Source: Pseudomonas panipatensis
GTDB lineage: Bacteria > Pseudomonadota > Gammaproteobacteria > Pseudomonadales > Pseudomonadaceae
Length of the DNA: 64,000 bases
Assembly: GCF_900099785.1 (NCBI RefSeq)
Contig: NZ_FNDS01000002.1
Coordinates: forward strand, 372,001-436,000
Reading direction: 5' to 3'
Within the stretch, counting starts at the first letter, position 1, and the number at the start of each line of letters is the position of its first letter. Positions 25,706-33,567 of the stretch are shown in pieces. Under the pieces are notes generated by a model. It was not told the DNA's origin and ran no database searches. It saw only the letters and a program-made list of their open reading frames with translations. Made by a program: the position numbers and the translations under genes.

Positions 25706-26323
25706 CTAAGCCGGGGTCAGGCACTCCGGGCCGTCGCAGGTCGGATCGTTGACGAAGCTGGCCAGCGCTTGTTCGCGCAGGCGTAGCTGAGGCCGAGCCA
25801 ACAGGCTGAGCAGCTTGCTGCGCGGAGTCTGCGGGTCCAGCCAGAGGGCACGCTCGCCCTCGTCTTCCAGCAGCAAGGGTCTGCGCATATCGCCGGCCGC
25901 CTGGGTCACCAAAGCCAGGCTGAGGTAGGTATGCCCACTCACCGGATAGGCCTCCCAGATAGCCGCGAAATAGCTCAGCCCGCTACTCCCAGCCACCCAG
26001 TAGGGCCGCTTGCGCACGCCACGCCATTCATAGAAGCCGTTGGCCGGTACCAGGCAGCGACGCTGGGCGAAGGCCTCGCGAAACATCGGCTGCTCGCCCA
26101 AGGTCTCGGCGCGTGCATGGGCCGGGGTGCGCGACAGATCGGTGAGCCAGGCCGGGGTCAGGCCCCAGCGCGCCATCTCGGCGCGACGCCCGCCGGCGTC
26201 GTCTCGCAGCATGAGTAACTGCGCGCCGGGGGCGATATTCCAGCGTGCGGCGAGATCACTGGGGAAGCCGGGAAGCTCGGCGATTTCGCGAGTCCAGCGG
26301 AACAGGGCGTAACGGGCGGTCAT
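25706..26323 (-). CDS. SRAP (YedK/HMCES) family protein lacking catalytic Cys2
   Basis: This 205-aa protein has the SRAP fold landmarks: WNIAPG, ARAET, RRCLVPANGFYEW. Active members begin MCGR and use Cys2 to form a covalent link with abasic sites in DNA. Here the gene begins ATG ACC GCC CGT (MTAR), so Cys2 is Thr. The Asn of NARAET is His69, and the HDRMP histidine region reads GDMRRP (144-149). Only the Glu of FYEW (E99) is kept. The protein is probably unable to crosslink abasic sites and may bind DNA or have another role. No in-frame upstream start restores MC. Confidence 0.85.
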   Translation of the reverse strand: MTARYALFRWTREIAELPGFPSDLAARWNIAPGAQLLMLRDDAGGRRAEMARWGLTPAWLTDLSRTPAHARAETLGEQPMFREAFAQRRCLVPANGFYEWRGVRKRPYWVAGSSGLSYFAAIWEAYPVSGHTYLSLALVTQAAGDMRRPLLLEDEGERALWLDPQTPRSKLLSLLARPQLRLREQALASFVNDPTCDGPECLTPA

Positions 26324-26341
26324 CGGCGCTCCAGCAGGGGC

Positions 26342-26608
26342 TCAGCAGAGCAAGACGCCGGTGGCGTTCTCCGGATCGTCCGCAGGGCCGGGCAAGGGTT
26401 GCGCCGCATTGTACGCATCGATCAGGCTGCGTGCGCGCTGCGCGTCGGCATCACCGACCCACAACTGCAGGAGGCCCTGCATCGGCAACTCGCCAACGGC
26501 GCCGAGCAAGTGACGACCGCCCAGGTGAGCGACTATGCCTTCGCTGGCCAGCATGGCCGCCAGCAACTCGCCCTCGATGAGGTCGGCGGGTTCGTAGACT
26601 CGCAGCAT
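26342..26608 (-). CDS. DUF2007 domain-containing protein
   Basis: This is an 88-aa protein. It starts at 26608 inside the stop of the preceding gene (TGATG), with GGAGGA nine bases upstream, so it is translationally coupled to the CPXCG protein. The fold pattern (RVYEPADLIEGELLAAMLAS, then GIVAHLGG and ARSLIDAYNA) matches DUF2007, small putative signal-transducing proteins related to the PII-like/ferredoxin-like fold. Function is unknown. Confidence 0.82.
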   Translation of the reverse strand: MLRVYEPADLIEGELLAAMLASEGIVAHLGGRHLLGAVGELPMQGLLQLWVGDADAQRARSLIDAYNAAQPLPGPADDPENATGVLLC

Positions 26609-26790
26609 CAATCGTCCTCCCGGCGAACGTCCAGCGACCATTGGTCGCCATCGGTGGATAGCTGGAACAGGATCGGCCGGCAACAGACCGGGCAATCCTC
26701 ATAGTAGCTCTGGTCGCCGCCGGACAGGTCGAGCACGGCTTCGGCCGGCTCACCGCAGTAAGGGCAGGTATAAGCCTGGGTTTCGAGCAT
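26608..26790 (-). CDS. CPXCG motif cysteine-rich zinc-ribbon protein
   Basis: This 60-aa protein has two CPxC knuckles, C9-P-Y-C12 and C33-P-V-C36, which form a zinc ribbon, and a short acidic tail (RREDD). It is the conserved CPXCG family of gammaproteobacteria. It is the first gene of a two-gene unit with the DUF2007 protein. Both are small and could work as a pair; no function is known. Confidence 0.85.
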   Translation of the reverse strand: MLETQAYTCPYCGEPAEAVLDLSGGDQSYYEDCPVCCRPILFQLSTDGDQWSLDVRREDD

Positions 26791-26926
26791 CGCTGGTTCC
26801 CCTGTGACTTCCGTTATACTCCCGCGGTCTTTAAACAGCCCCGCACTGCGCGTGGACTGATCATACCGGGGGAAGCGCCTGCGCCAGACGCACGGCCGCG
26901 CCAGTTACACCCACGAACAAGAGAGC

Positions 26927-28087
26927 ATGATGGGCGAGTTCGAAGCCATCCGACCGTACAACGACGCCGAAGTCCCAGCCGTTCTGCAACGCCTGCTGAG
27001 TGACGACGCCTTCCTTACCATTCTGGCGCGTTATCGTTATCCCCGCCTGTCCGGCCCCTTCGGCTGGCTGCTGCGGCCGCTGATCGCCCACCGTCTGGCC
27101 CGTGAAGTCACCGGAATCCGCAGCGTGGTCCAGCTGCAGGACAAGTTCGAGCCCTACGTCGACAGGACCATCGAACACGCCACCGATGGCGTCACCTACT
27201 CCGGCGTCGAACGGCTCAAGCCCGGCCGCGCCTATCTGTTCATCGCCAACCATCGCGACATCGTGATGGACCCGGCCTTCTGCAACTACGCCATCTACCA
27301 CGCCAAGCTGCCGACCCCGCGCATCGCCATTGGCGACAACCTGCTGCAGCGGCCCTTCGTCAGCGACCTGATGCGCCTGAACAAGAGCTTCATCGTGCAT
27401 CGCTCGATCAGCGGCCGGCGCGAGAAGCTGGCGGCTTACAACACCCTGTCGGCCTACATCAACCACTCCATCCGCGAGGATCGCGAGTCGGTGTGGATCG
27501 CCCAGGCCGAGGGCCGCGCCAAGGACGGTAACGACCGGACCGATTCGGCGATCCTGAAAATGTTCCACATGAGCCGTAAGGACGAGCCCTTCGCCGAGGT
27601 GAGCCGTGAGCTGCACCTGATCCCGGTGTCGATCAGCTACGAATACGACCCTTGCGATCAGGCCAAGGCCCGCGAGCTGTACACCCGCGCCAGCACCGGC
27701 GAATACCGCAAGGCGCCGGGCGAGGACGACGCCAGCATCGCCCTGGGCATCACCGGCTACAAAGGCCGGGTGCACATCAACTTCGGCGCCGAGCTGGAAG
27801 GTGAATACGCCGACGCCAAGTTGCTCGCCGCCGAGCTGGATCGGCAGATCCTCGGCAACTACCGGCTGTTCCCGGTGCATTATCTGGCGTACGAGATGTC
27901 CGACCTGCGCGCGCCGGAACTGGCCGTGCCGACGGCGGAGAGCCTGTTCGGCGCCGAGGAACTGCAGAAGGCCCGCGAAGAATGGCAGCGCCGCCTGCAG
28001 GCATGCCCGAGCGAACAACGCCCCTATCTGATCCTGCAGTACGCCAACCCGGTGTTGAATCAATACCGTCTTCGCCAGGCTGGCTGA
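26927..28087 (+). CDS. 1-acylglycerol-3-phosphate acyltransferase-like protein
   Basis: This 386-aa protein has the PlsC-family acyltransferase motif NHRDIVMD (HxxxxD form) near residue 107. A substrate-binding stretch ESVWIAQAEGRAKDGNDRT stands in place of the usual FPEGTR motif. It lacks long membrane helices and is longer than typical PlsC. It probably acylates a lysophospholipid or related lipid at the membrane surface. The start could be 26927 or the next codon; AGAGAG lies just upstream. A bidirectional terminator follows. Confidence 0.8.
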   Translation: MMGEFEAIRPYNDAEVPAVLQRLLSDDAFLTILARYRYPRLSGPFGWLLRPLIAHRLAREVTGIRSVVQLQDKFEPYVDRTIEHATDGVTYSGVERLKPGRAYLFIANHRDIVMDPAFCNYAIYHAKLPTPRIAIGDNLLQRPFVSDLMRLNKSFIVHRSISGRREKLAAYNTLSAYINHSIREDRESVWIAQAEGRAKDGNDRTDSAILKMFHMSRKDEPFAEVSRELHLIPVSISYEYDPCDQAKARELYTRASTGEYRKAPGEDDASIALGITGYKGRVHINFGAELEGEYADAKLLAAELDRQILGNYRLFPVHYLAYEMSDLRAPELAVPTAESLFGAEELQKAREEWQRRLQACPSEQRPYLILQYANPVLNQYRLRQAG

Positions 28088-28107
28088 AGCGACAGGGGTA
28101 ATGAACG

Positions 28108-28133
28108 AAAAGGGCGCCCATGGGCACCCTTTT
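28108..28133. terminator. Bidirectional terminator
   Basis: AAAAGGGcGCCC and GGGCaCCCTTTT form a 12-bp hairpin with one C/A mismatch and a two-base centre, flanked by A and T runs. It lies between the convergent acyltransferase and small membrane protein genes. Confidence 0.85.
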
Positions 28134-28154
28134 GCATCGCTTCGGTGCACACAG

Positions 28155-28430
28155 TCAAAGGTGGGTGCTGTAGAAACTCATGCCCAGCGCCAACCCCAGG
28201 CAGGCAAAACCGAACAGATAGAAGAAGCGATTGACCCGCGCGGTCGAATGGCCGACCTCAGGCAGCGCCTGACTCTCGCCGTCGGCAACCAGGCGCGCCA
28301 GGGCCAGGCGCTCGCGGCGACGGGTGGCCAGCAGCAGCCAGGCACCTGCCAGGGCGAAGAACATGGCCAGGTCATTGACGACCCGACCGGGATGGGCCTG
28401 GAACAGATTCCAGAGCGCCTGCAGCGACAT
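28155..28430 (-). CDS. Small membrane protein of unknown function
   Basis: This 91-aa protein starts at 28430 with a strong GGAGGT five bases upstream, so the longer frame to 28493 is not used. Two hydrophobic helices are visible (VVNDLAMFFALAGAWLLLA, and FFYLFGFACLGLALGMSFY), joined by a basic then polar loop. I do not recognise the family. Position before mqo and after the acyltransferase resembles a hypothetical gene in the P. aeruginosa mqoB region. Confidence 0.75.
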   Translation of the reverse strand: MSLQALWNLFQAHPGRVVNDLAMFFALAGAWLLLATRRRERLALARLVADGESQALPEVGHSTARVNRFFYLFGFACLGLALGMSFYSTHL

Positions 28431-28700
28431 CACTACCTCCACTTCAGGACTGCACGCCCGATAGCGAAGATACGCCGAGGCCGAGTTCTGCATGATGCGA
28501 CGAGCCGCTGGAGGCTCGTTATAGGACTGAAAAAAACGAGGCGGATTGTATCCCCTCAGGGGAATGCGCAGCCAGCGCGGTCGTCTTATTCACGACAGGC
28601 GTCAGGGTTATCGAGAAGAGTTCTAAGGGTGTCTCTCAGCCTGGCATGTGACTGGCTAGTCCCATTTCGCCATCCGGTCCATCAGCCTTGGAGATTCGCC

Positions 28701-28907
28701 ATGCTCGAGATCGTTGCCCACGAAAACGCTTACCTGATCGAACACCTGGATGAAATCGAAGCCGTCGTCACCGAACTGTCCTTCAACGTCCAGGACGCCC
28801 ACTGGCTGGTCTACTGCCAGGCCAGCGGCCTCGAACACCTGGACCTGCCGGAAACCCACGAGCGCCTGCCCGCCTACGAAACGGACCCGTTCCATCAGGC
28901 CGCCTGA
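28701..28907 (+). CDS. Small acidic protein of unknown function
   Basis: The ATG at 28701 with TTGGAGA upstream opens a 68-codon frame ending in TGA at 28905. The product is acidic and soluble (starts MLEIVAHENAYLIEHLDEIE, with His-rich and Glu-rich stretches) and has no signal peptide. A strong terminator 16 bp downstream supports a one-gene transcription unit. I do not recognise a family. Confidence 0.7.
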   Translation: MLEIVAHENAYLIEHLDEIEAVVTELSFNVQDAHWLVYCQASGLEHLDLPETHERLPAYETDPFHQAA

Positions 28908-28923
28908 GTATCCAGCGCCCATG

Positions 28924-28950
28924 AAAAAGCCCGGCATCGCCGGGCTTTTT
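28924..28950. terminator. Strong bidirectional terminator
   Basis: AAAAAGCCCGGC, a three-base loop ATC, and GCCGGGCTTTTT form a perfect 12-bp hairpin with A and T tracts on the two sides. It serves the small gene at 28701 and the converging lipoprotein gene. Confidence 0.93.
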
Positions 28951-28991
28951 CATGGGACCCAGTGCGCCGAGTCGGGCGCACCGTCGTTCGT

Positions 28992-29579
28992 TCAACGCTG
29001 GTTCAGGGTCTGAGCGATGGTCGGGTCCTTGAATACCCGGTCCAGGGCATCGCTGAGCACATCGCTGACCAGCTTGGTGTTGGTCGCCTGGTTCGGCGCC
29101 ATGCCGAAGCGCTGGTCCAGGGACGCGCCGTAGCGGCCGGTGTAACGGTTGGCACTGGTCTGCACATCGACACGGAAGGCCGCGCCAATGGTCGCTTCGG
29201 TCACGTAGACGCCATCCTTCGGCGCCTGGTACTTCAGCTCGGCCAGCGTCAGGGTCAGGGTCGGCGCGTTATAGGCGTTCGCCGACGGCGTGAAGCCCAG
29301 CAAACGCACGGCCACCTCGGCCTGGGCCTGCAGCTTGGGAATCACGTCCTGGCTGCGCACGGTGATCGAACTGGTTTCCGAGTACAGGCCACCACGGGTG
29401 CCCAGCTCGGTGCTCTGACGACCATCGACGACTTTCACCACCACCGGCTGGCCTTGGCCGACGGCGACCGGTTGGCCCTTGAACACCGGGTCCGGATTGA
29501 GTTGTTGCGGGCTGAGGGCGCAGCCGGACAGGGCCAGGGTGCCGGCGGCGATCAGGCTGAGCAACAGACGCTGCAGCAT
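28992..29579 (-). CDS. YajG family lipoprotein
   Basis: This is a 195-aa lipoprotein. The start at 29579 is eight bases from GGAG; the in-frame ATG two codons earlier is only two bases from it. The lipobox LSGC modifies Cys20. The mature part (VVVKVVDGRQSTELGTRGG, later TLTLAELKYQA and VTEATIGAAFRVDV) fits the YajG family, outer-membrane-associated proteins of unclear role. A TATACT -10-like sequence lies at 29617-29622 on the minus strand. Confidence 0.85.
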   Translation of the reverse strand: MLQRLLLSLIAAGTLALSGCALSPQQLNPDPVFKGQPVAVGQGQPVVVKVVDGRQSTELGTRGGLYSETSSITVRSQDVIPKLQAQAEVAVRLLGFTPSANAYNAPTLTLTLAELKYQAPKDGVYVTEATIGAAFRVDVQTSANRYTGRYGASLDQRFGMAPNQATNTKLVSDVLSDALDRVFKDPTIAQTLNQR

Positions 29580-29771
29580 GCTCATATCTCCATTGGTTGG
29601 GCTCGAAATGGCCGGCAGTATAACGGTCGGCCGAGCGCCCTGATAGCGCTCAAACAGTTGGACGCTGGCACTTTGTTTCAGGTTCCCCAACGCCTCCGAC
29701 CAAGGCGAAGCACGCCCGTCGAGGACGCGCGAGGCAACGAAATCAAGAGATCGGGCCTAGTAAAAAAGTCT

Positions 29772-29791
29772 AAGCCCAAGGGCTTTTTTTT
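29772..29791. terminator. Orphan terminator-like hairpin
   Basis: AAGCCC/GGGCTT (effective stem AAGCC/GGCTT around CAAG) is followed on the plus strand by T to 29791, and has A6 at 29762-29767 on the other side. No annotated plus-strand gene lies between the terminator at 28950 and here, so it may end an unannotated transcript on either strand. Confidence 0.6.
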
Positions 29792-29802
29792 CATTTCATC
29801 GC

Positions 29803-29823
29803 TATAATCGCCCCCCGATTATA
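29803..29823. promoter_or_regulatory. Inverted repeat TATAATCG-N5-CGATTATA
   Basis: A perfect 8-bp inverted repeat around five C. Each arm reads TATAAT in its own direction, so it could be two facing -10 elements or an operator. No good -35 is found at 16-18 bp on either side. Confidence 0.45.
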
Positions 29824-30497
29824 AGGACGCCTCCTGCTCGGGTTCAGTAGGGCGACAGCGCCTCGCGCCAGTCCTCCGCCGACACCTTCGATAGAGAGTC
29901 GCCACTTGCGCTGCGGCCATTGGCCACACGCTTTGTACCGACGTTGCGATGAACGCTTTGGCATGGATGCCGCGAGTCCCCTCCGTACGGAGTCAGGACC
30001 CGCCCGCAACGACGACCCCCTTTGAGCTTCACGTCTTCAAAAGAGCGTGATTTGAAGGTTTTTCACTACTTCACGAGAGTGTGGCGAGCAATGAAGAGTT
30101 TTGCGTCGGTAGAAGCACCCTTAACGCCTGACCCCGCAGCACTGAACAGCTTTGTCGGCACCGGAACCGTCCTCACCGGCGCCTGAGGGCCCATCCGAGA
30201 CGGAACTGGTTGCACTTGCGGATGCCTTGATCCCCGCCGTGAAGCCGCCGAGCCCGAAGGTGTACGTTTTCCCCTCCTCCGAACTCGGTCGTAACGGCAT
30301 CCGCGAATGGTCGCGCCAACGCCAACCGGCGCAGCGCGACCGCGAATGTCGCGAAGAATCGGACATACCGGCCCCGGCCCAGAGTGACCGGATGAGCGCC
30401 AAACGCTCCCTCACTCCAGGCTGCCCCGCTCGAACGCCAAGGCGTCGCCAGGGCCCTATGTCATCAATTGGCTGCTGATGATTTTGGAGACGCGTTA

Positions 30498-31985
30498 ATG
30501 GCGCAGAACGATTACGAAGCTATGGATGTGTTGCTGGTTGGCGCCGGCATCATGAGCGCAACCCTGGCGACCCTGCTCAAGGAAGTCGAACCCGGCATCA
30601 AGCTGGAAATCGTCGAACTGCAGGAATCCGGAGCCATCGAGAGCTCCAACCCCTGGAACAACGCCGGTACCGGCCACGCCGGCCTCTGCGAGCTGAACTA
30701 CACCCCGCAAGCCGCCGACGGCTCGATCGACATCAAGAAAGCGGTGCAGATCAACGCCCAGTTCGAGGTGTCCAAGCAGTTCTGGGCCCACCTGGTCGAC
30801 AAGCACGCCTTCGGCTCGCCGCGTAACTTCATCAACCCGGTACCGCACCTGAGTTTCGTCCGCGGCAAGGACGTGCCCTTCCTGAAGAAGCGCTTCGAAG
30901 TGCTCAGCAAGCACCACGCCTTCGACAAGATGGTCTACACCGAGGACCGCGCCCAGTTGGGCGAATGGGCTCCGCTGACCATGCCGGGCCGTCCGGCTGA
31001 CGAGCAGATCGCCGCGACCCGCGTCGAGCACGGTACCGACGTCAACTTCGGTGCCCTGACCAACCAGTTGCTGACCCACCTGGCCAAGCAAGCCAACACC
31101 GAAGTCCGCTACTTCCAGAAAGTGGTCGGCCTGGAGCGTGACGGCGACGCCTGGCTGGTCGATGTGAAGAACACCCAGAACGGCCAGTCGCGCAAGATTC
31201 GCGCGAAGTTCGTCTTCCTCGGTGCCGGCGGTGGCGCGCTGCCGCTGCTGCAGATGTCCGGCATCCCGGAGAGCAAAGGCTTCGGCGGTTTCCCGGTGAG
31301 CGGCCAGTGGCTGCGTTGCGACAACCCCGAGGTGGTCCAGCACCACCAGGCCAAGGTCTACAGCCAGGCCGAAGTCGGCGCCCCGCCGATGTCCGTGCCG
31401 CACCTGGACACCCGCGTCGTGGATGGCAAGAAATCCCTGCTGTTCGGACCCTATGCCGGCTTCTCCACCAAGTTCCTGCGCCACGGTTCCTTCCTCGACC
31501 TGCCGCTGTCGGTACGCACCAGCAACCTGCTGCCGATGCTGGCGGTGGCCCGCGACAACATGGACCTGACCCGCTACCTGGTGCGCGAAGTCATGCAATC
31601 CATGGAGCAACGCCTGGAAAGCCTGCGCAAGTTCTACCCGCAGGCCAACCCGGCCGACTGGCGTCTGGAAACCGCTGGCCAGCGCGTACAGATCATCAAG
31701 AAGGATCCGAAGAAAGGCGGCATCCTGCAGTTCGGTACCGAACTGGTGGCCTCCGCGGACGGCACCATCGCCGCCCTGCTCGGTGCTTCGCCGGGTGCGT
31801 CCGTGACTGTTTCGATCATGCTCGGCCTGCTCGAGCGCTGCTTCCCGGAGCAGTACAAGTCGGCACAGTGGACCGCCAAGCTCAAGGAAATCTTCCCGGC
31901 ACGCGAGAAGCAGCTGCAAACCGATGCCGCGGCCTACCGCGAAATCAACGCCTACACCTGGCAGAAGCTGCAACTGGATCAGTGA
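30498..31985 (+). CDS. mqo: Malate:quinone oxidoreductase
   Basis: This 495-aa membrane-associated FAD enzyme oxidises L-malate to oxaloacetate and reduces the quinone pool, in place of or beside NAD malate dehydrogenase. It has the FAD-binding start [19 protein letters not shown], the conserved [20 protein letters not shown], and a C-terminal [15 protein letters not shown]-like block (here [16 protein letters not shown]). The ATG at 30498 has GGAGA seven bases upstream. The gene corresponds to mqoB (PA4640) of P. aeruginosa by position near hpt-upp-uraA. Confidence 0.95.
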   Translation: MAQNDYEAMDVLLVGAGIMSATLATLLKEVEPGIKLEIVELQESGAIESSNPWNNAGTGHAGLCELNYTPQAADGSIDIKKAVQINAQFEVSKQFWAHLVDKHAFGSPRNFINPVPHLSFVRGKDVPFLKKRFEVLSKHHAFDKMVYTEDRAQLGEWAPLTMPGRPADEQIAATRVEHGTDVNFGALTNQLLTHLAKQANTEVRYFQKVVGLERDGDAWLVDVKNTQNGQSRKIRAKFVFLGAGGGALPLLQMSGIPESKGFGGFPVSGQWLRCDNPEVVQHHQAKVYSQAEVGAPPMSVPHLDTRVVDGKKSLLFGPYAGFSTKFLRHGSFLDLPLSVRTSNLLPMLAVARDNMDLTRYLVREVMQSMEQRLESLRKFYPQANPADWRLETAGQRVQIIKKDPKKGGILQFGTELVASADGTIAALLGASPGASVTVSIMLGLLERCFPEQYKSAQWTAKLKEIFPAREKQLQTDAAAYREINAYTWQKLQLDQ

Positions 31986-31998
31986 TCCACGCGCAGTG

Positions 31999-32026
31999 AA
32001 AAAGCCCGCCTCCCGGCGGGCTTTTT
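31999..32026. terminator. Bidirectional terminator after mqo
   Basis: AAAAAGCCCGCC, loop TCCC, GGCGGGCTTTTT. It lies between convergent mqo and the VOC gene. Confidence 0.95.
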
Positions 32027-32030
32027 CGTT

Positions 32031-32432
32031 TCAGCGGCAACTGATCATCCAGCCGACGCCGAAGCGGTCGCTGAGCATGCCGAAGCGTTGCGCCCAGAAC
32101 GTCTTTTCCATGGGCATATCGATGCGCCCTCCTTCGGCCAAGGCAGCAAAGGCCTTTTCCGCCGCCACCACGCTATGCAGGGTCAAGGACAGGGAAACGC
32201 CGCAGAACGGCGCATGCCGCTCGCCCCGGCCATCGGAGAGAAAGACTTCGCTCTGACCGATCCGCAGGCTGGCATGCATGACTTTGTCCGCCCAGCCATC
32301 GGGTACCGGCAAGGGCCCGGGGGCTTCTTCGTAGCGCATCAGAGCGTTGAGCTGGGCGCCAAGCGCCTGCTGGTAAAAGGCGATGGCCTCATCGCACTGG
32401 CCGTGGAAGAACAGATAGGGTTGTACCTGCAT
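32031..32432 (-). CDS. VOC (PhnB-like glyoxalase fold) family protein
   Basis: This 133-aa protein opens VQPYLFFHGQCDEAIAFYQQA and contains HASLRIGQSEVFLSDG and a C-terminal FGMLSDRFGVGWMIS, the usual PhnB/DUF1428-like vicinal-oxygen-chelate pattern. Such proteins bind a metal or small ligand; PhnB itself has no settled function. It is a single gene between two terminators. Confidence 0.88.
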   Translation of the reverse strand: MQVQPYLFFHGQCDEAIAFYQQALGAQLNALMRYEEAPGPLPVPDGWADKVMHASLRIGQSEVFLSDGRGERHAPFCGVSLSLTLHSVVAAEKAFAALAEGGRIDMPMEKTFWAQRFGMLSDRFGVGWMISCR

Positions 32433-32513
32433 GGCTACGTCCTCGCCTCTTCGTTGTCGTTTGCTTGAAGTCTAGGCGGCGCAGCAAGGAGCAGTGGCCA
32501 TTCCTCGGCCATG

Positions 32514-32540
32514 AAAAAGCCCGCACAAGGCGGGCTTTTT
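32514..32540. terminator. Terminator after the PA4642-type gene
   Basis: AAAAAGCCCGC, loop ACAAG, GCGGGCTTTTT. It lies 14 bp past the stop of the minus-strand gene at 32555. Confidence 0.92.
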
Positions 32541-32554
32541 CAGCACGGGGTCGA

Positions 32555-32842
32555 TCAGCCGCGAGCGGCCTTGACCACCTCGATATAGGGCTCTGCCAGG
32601 CGCTGATCCTGGATCAGGGCGATGAAGTCCTGGCCCTTCGCATCCTTGGCACCGAGGTCAAGGCCGGCCTCGACGAAGAAGCCCACGAAACGCTCGAAAT
32701 CGTCGATGCGCAGGCCACGGTAGGCCTTGATCAGCTTGTGCAGCGAGGACGGCGTATCGTCGGCCGGTTCCACCTCGAGGAACAGCTTGATCGACTCGTC
32801 GCCGATCTCTTCGCCAATCACCTGCTTCTTGTCTTTACGCAT
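32555..32842 (-). CDS. PA4642 family small protein
   Basis: This 95-aa soluble protein starts at 32842 (MRKDKKQVIGEEIGDESIKL). It appears helical and is charged, with no membrane segment or signal. It matches the conserved Pseudomonas family named after PA4642; the function is unknown. It is the last gene before a strong terminator. Confidence 0.8.
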   Translation of the reverse strand: MRKDKKQVIGEEIGDESIKLFLEVEPADDTPSSLHKLIKAYRGLRIDDFERFVGFFVEAGLDLGAKDAKGQDFIALIQDQRLAEPYIEVVKAARG

Positions 32843-32937
32843 CGCTCGCTTCTCTCTACGGCATCTCTCGACGGTCTGGAGCCCGGCATGGGCGGCCGCC
32901 ACGGAAGCGGCAGTTTAACCCTGCCACGGCGCCCGGC

Positions 32938-33423
32938 TCAACGCACGCGCACCGCGCCGCTGTGCAGGTCGGCCCAGATATGCCCGTTGGGGTAACTGAG
33001 GAACTGGCAGTACACCGGTCCGTTACGCAGCAGATCGAGCAATTGCGGATAGGCCGACAGCGGGTAGTACAAGTTCAGGGTGTGGCTGGCACTGTCATAG
33101 CTGGGCTTCTTCAGGCTCTTGCCATCGCTGTCGAAGCTGATCAGCACCTGGGTGATCTCGCCGCCCTTGTTCAGCGGCTTGCCCTTGAGGCGCAGCAACG
33201 CCGGCGTGGTGATCGGAATCGGCTGCTGGCTCGATTGGCGCTGATTACCCAGCACCACGCTGTATTCGCTGACCTGCAACAGTTGCTGCTGATCCGGCGC
33301 ATCGACCCGCACGCCTGCCTCGTCCGGCGGCAGGAACTGCCCATGGGCCACCGGCGCCTCGGCGGCGATGGCAGGCCAGGCCAGCGCCAGAGCGAGAGGG
33401 AGGAACAGATTGCGCACCGACAT
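32938..33423 (-). CDS. Secreted protein of unknown function (PA4643-like)
   Basis: This 161-aa protein starts at 33423. A signal peptide covers residues 1-21 (RNLFLPLALALAWPAIAAEA). The mature part is mostly beta-like and includes a single Cys near the C-terminus (NGPVYCQFLSYPNGHIWADL). I do not recognise a named domain; position between the PA4642-type gene and hpt suggests the PA4643 counterpart. It is divergent from a LysR regulator. Confidence 0.75.
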   Translation of the reverse strand: MSVRNLFLPLALALAWPAIAAEAPVAHGQFLPPDEAGVRVDAPDQQQLLQVSEYSVVLGNQRQSSQQPIPITTPALLRLKGKPLNKGGEITQVLISFDSDGKSLKKPSYDSASHTLNLYYPLSAYPQLLDLLRNGPVYCQFLSYPNGHIWADLHSGAVRVR

Positions 33424-33567
33424 GACGAACCCCACGGATGACAGGTCCGGCACTCTAGCACGCCCCCGGACGGCCCCGTACTCCGGCGTGGTCGCCTCGC
33501 CCACACATTGATAGAGTTCGATGCATTACCGCACTCACATAGCCATTGACGAATGACGGAGCCCGCC

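Larger units (their letters stand above)
29586..30497. other. 0.9-kb region upstream of mqo without a confirmed gene
   Basis: This 912-bp gap holds an isolated terminator-like hairpin (29772-29791), a TATAATCG inverted repeat (29803-29823) and a palindrome CTCCGTACGGAG (29981-29992). It also has several small frames: plus-strand 33 codons at 29949-30050 and 31 codons at 30091-30186 (MKSFASVEAPLTPDPAALNS), and minus-strand 62 codons at 29844-30032 with a GTG start and protein-like end (SKVSAEDWREALSPY). None has a strong ribosome-binding site. The section 29990-30120 is AT-richer than the neighbours. It may hold a small RNA, a decayed gene or a long mqo leader. Confidence 0.5.

Noticed and set aside
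29979-29992. CTCCGTACGGAG considered as a guanidine-II (mini-ykkC) hairpin
   Set aside because: The loop is GTAC rather than ACGR and a second matching hairpin is missing.
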